Below are positions 6,034 to 6,604 of a stretch of 6,604 nt of DNA, piece after piece. Within the stretch, counting starts at the first letter, position 1, and the number at the start of each line of letters is the position of its first letter. Location: the NCBI GenBank assembly GCA_035286585.1, contig DATEDC010000173.1, positions 1 to 6,604 of the forward strand, in the 5' to 3' direction. The position numbers were made by a program, and so were the translations under genes. The notes beneath the pieces were generated by a model. It saw nothing but the letters and a program-made list of their open reading frames with translations, had not been told where the DNA came from and ran no database searches. This DNA comes from DSOS01 sp035286585. Lineage in GTDB: Bacteria > Chloroflexota > Anaerolineae > Anaerolineales > UBA4823.

Positions 6034-6604
6034 ATGGCGAATTACCTGGTTGCCGGCGCGGCCGGCTTCATCGCTTACCACGTAATCGAGGAGCTGCTCC
6101 GCCAGGGACACGTAGTCTTAGGGTTGGACGACCTGAACGACGCCTACGACGTCCGCCTGAAGGAATACCGTTTGGGTCTGCTCCGCCAGCGCCCCGGCTT
6201 CTCTTTCCAGCGCCTGGATATCAGTGATCACGCCCGGCTCAGCGAGTACTTCGCCGGCCCTGCGGGAGAGACTCAATACGCCGCCGTGATCAACCTGGCG
6301 GCCCGCGCCGGGGTGCGCCAGTCGCTTGAAAATCCCTGGGTTTACCTGGAGACCAACACGACCGGCACCCTCAACCTGCTCGAGCTGTGCCGCCGCCGGC
6401 AGGTCCCCAAATTTATCATCGCCTCCACCTCCAGCATCTACGGGCTGAACGCCCCCCTGCCCACCCCCGAGACAGCCGACAGCGACCACCCGCTGCAGGC
6501 TTACGCCGCCAGCAAGAAAGGCGCTGAAGCTCTCAGCCACGTCTACCATTACCTGTACGGCCTGGATGTGAGCGTGGTGCGCTACTTTACCGTGTATGGA
6601 CCGG
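6034..6604 (+). CDS. NAD-dependent sugar epimerase, UDP-glucuronate 4-epimerase-like (3' end cut off by window)
   Basis: An open frame runs from the ATG at 6034 to the window edge, giving 190 residues of an extended SDR that normally has 310-340. Such enzymes invert C4 of a UDP-sugar by transient oxidation with bound NAD+. DDLNDAYDVRLKEYRL (32-47), LAARAGVRQSLENP (88-101), the STSSIYG active-site strand (131-137), the YxxxK pair Y157/K161 in YAASKK, and the RYFTVYGP end (183-190) match UDP-glucuronate 4-epimerases of the CapI/LpsL kind. The nucleotide loop is unusual: AGAAGFIA (7-14) in place of TGxxGxxG. No clear Shine-Dalgarno precedes the ATG; 15 nt separate it from the dehydrogenase stop, so translational coupling is plausible. 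With the upstream dehydrogenase, it would convert a UDP-uronate to its galacto epimer; the exact sugar is uncertain. Confidence 0.88.
   Translation, partial: MANYLVAGAAGFIAYHVIEELLRQGHVVLGLDDLNDAYDVRLKEYRLGLLRQRPGFSFQRLDISDHARLSEYFAGPAGETQYAAVINLAARAGVRQSLENPWVYLETNTTGTLNLLELCRRRQVPKFIIASTSSIYGLNAPLPTPETADSDHPLQAYAASKKGAEALSHVYHYLYGLDVSVVRYFTVYGP

Noticed and set aside
4720..6111. A 463-residue open frame on the minus strand opposite the dehydrogenase
   Set aside because: The forward strand encodes an intact dehydrogenase with catalytic Cys, Lys and Asn; the antisense product is a His/Gly/Asp-rich shadow without known motifs.
6118..6549. A 143-residue open frame on the minus strand near the right edge
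   Set aside because: It lies opposite the epimerase, whose forward frame is open from 6034 to the edge and carries clear SDR motifs.

Overview
The window is a GC-rich (roughly 60 % by eye), densely coding stretch of bacterial chromosome. All six genes and the partial seventh read left to right, with gaps from -1 to about 90 nt. Protein signatures point to Chloroflexota, probably class Anaerolineae. These are the family-4 uracil-DNA glycosylase with a GEGPGFHEN motif, the PcrA-type helicase, and the tsaE-tsaB-rimI order followed by a UDP-sugar dehydrogenase. This assignment rests on memory of family sequences, not on a search, and is moderate in confidence.

Layout: (1) 1-2133, a PcrA/UvrD-type superfamily 1A DNA helicase whose first residues lie outside the window. 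(2) 2134-2206, a 73-nt spacer with a tandem palindromic repeat at the helicase stop and a consensus -10 box just before the next gene. (3) 2207-3950, a tight tsaE-tsaB-rimI block: two partners of tRNA t6A synthesis and an N-alpha-acetyltransferase. tsaE and tsaB overlap by 1 nt, and rimI follows after 11 nt. (4) 3951-4042, a 92-nt spacer with a second consensus -10 box and a strong Shine-Dalgarno. (5) 4043-4666, a [4Fe-4S] family-4 uracil-DNA glycosylase ending in a clamp-binding-like pentapeptide. (6) 4696-6018, a UDP-N-acetylhexosamine 6-dehydrogenase-type enzyme. (7) 6034-window end, the N-terminal 190 residues of an extended SDR resembling UDP-glucuronate 4-epimerase, truncated by the window edge.

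Functionally there are three themes: genome maintenance (helicase, uracil glycosylase), translation and protein modification (TsaE, TsaB, RimI), and activated-sugar metabolism. In the last, an oxidation at C6 followed by a C4 epimerisation would give a UDP-(N-acetyl)galacturonate-type donor for a surface polysaccharide. The last two genes may open a polysaccharide locus continuing to the right.

I found no mobile element, CRISPR array, RNA gene or defence system, and no clearly new biological system. The points worth a second look are small: two exact TATAAT boxes each 10-11 nt before a start codon, a tandem palindromic repeat over a stop codon, a candidate clamp-binding tail on the glycosylase, and a degenerate dinucleotide-binding motif in the epimerase.
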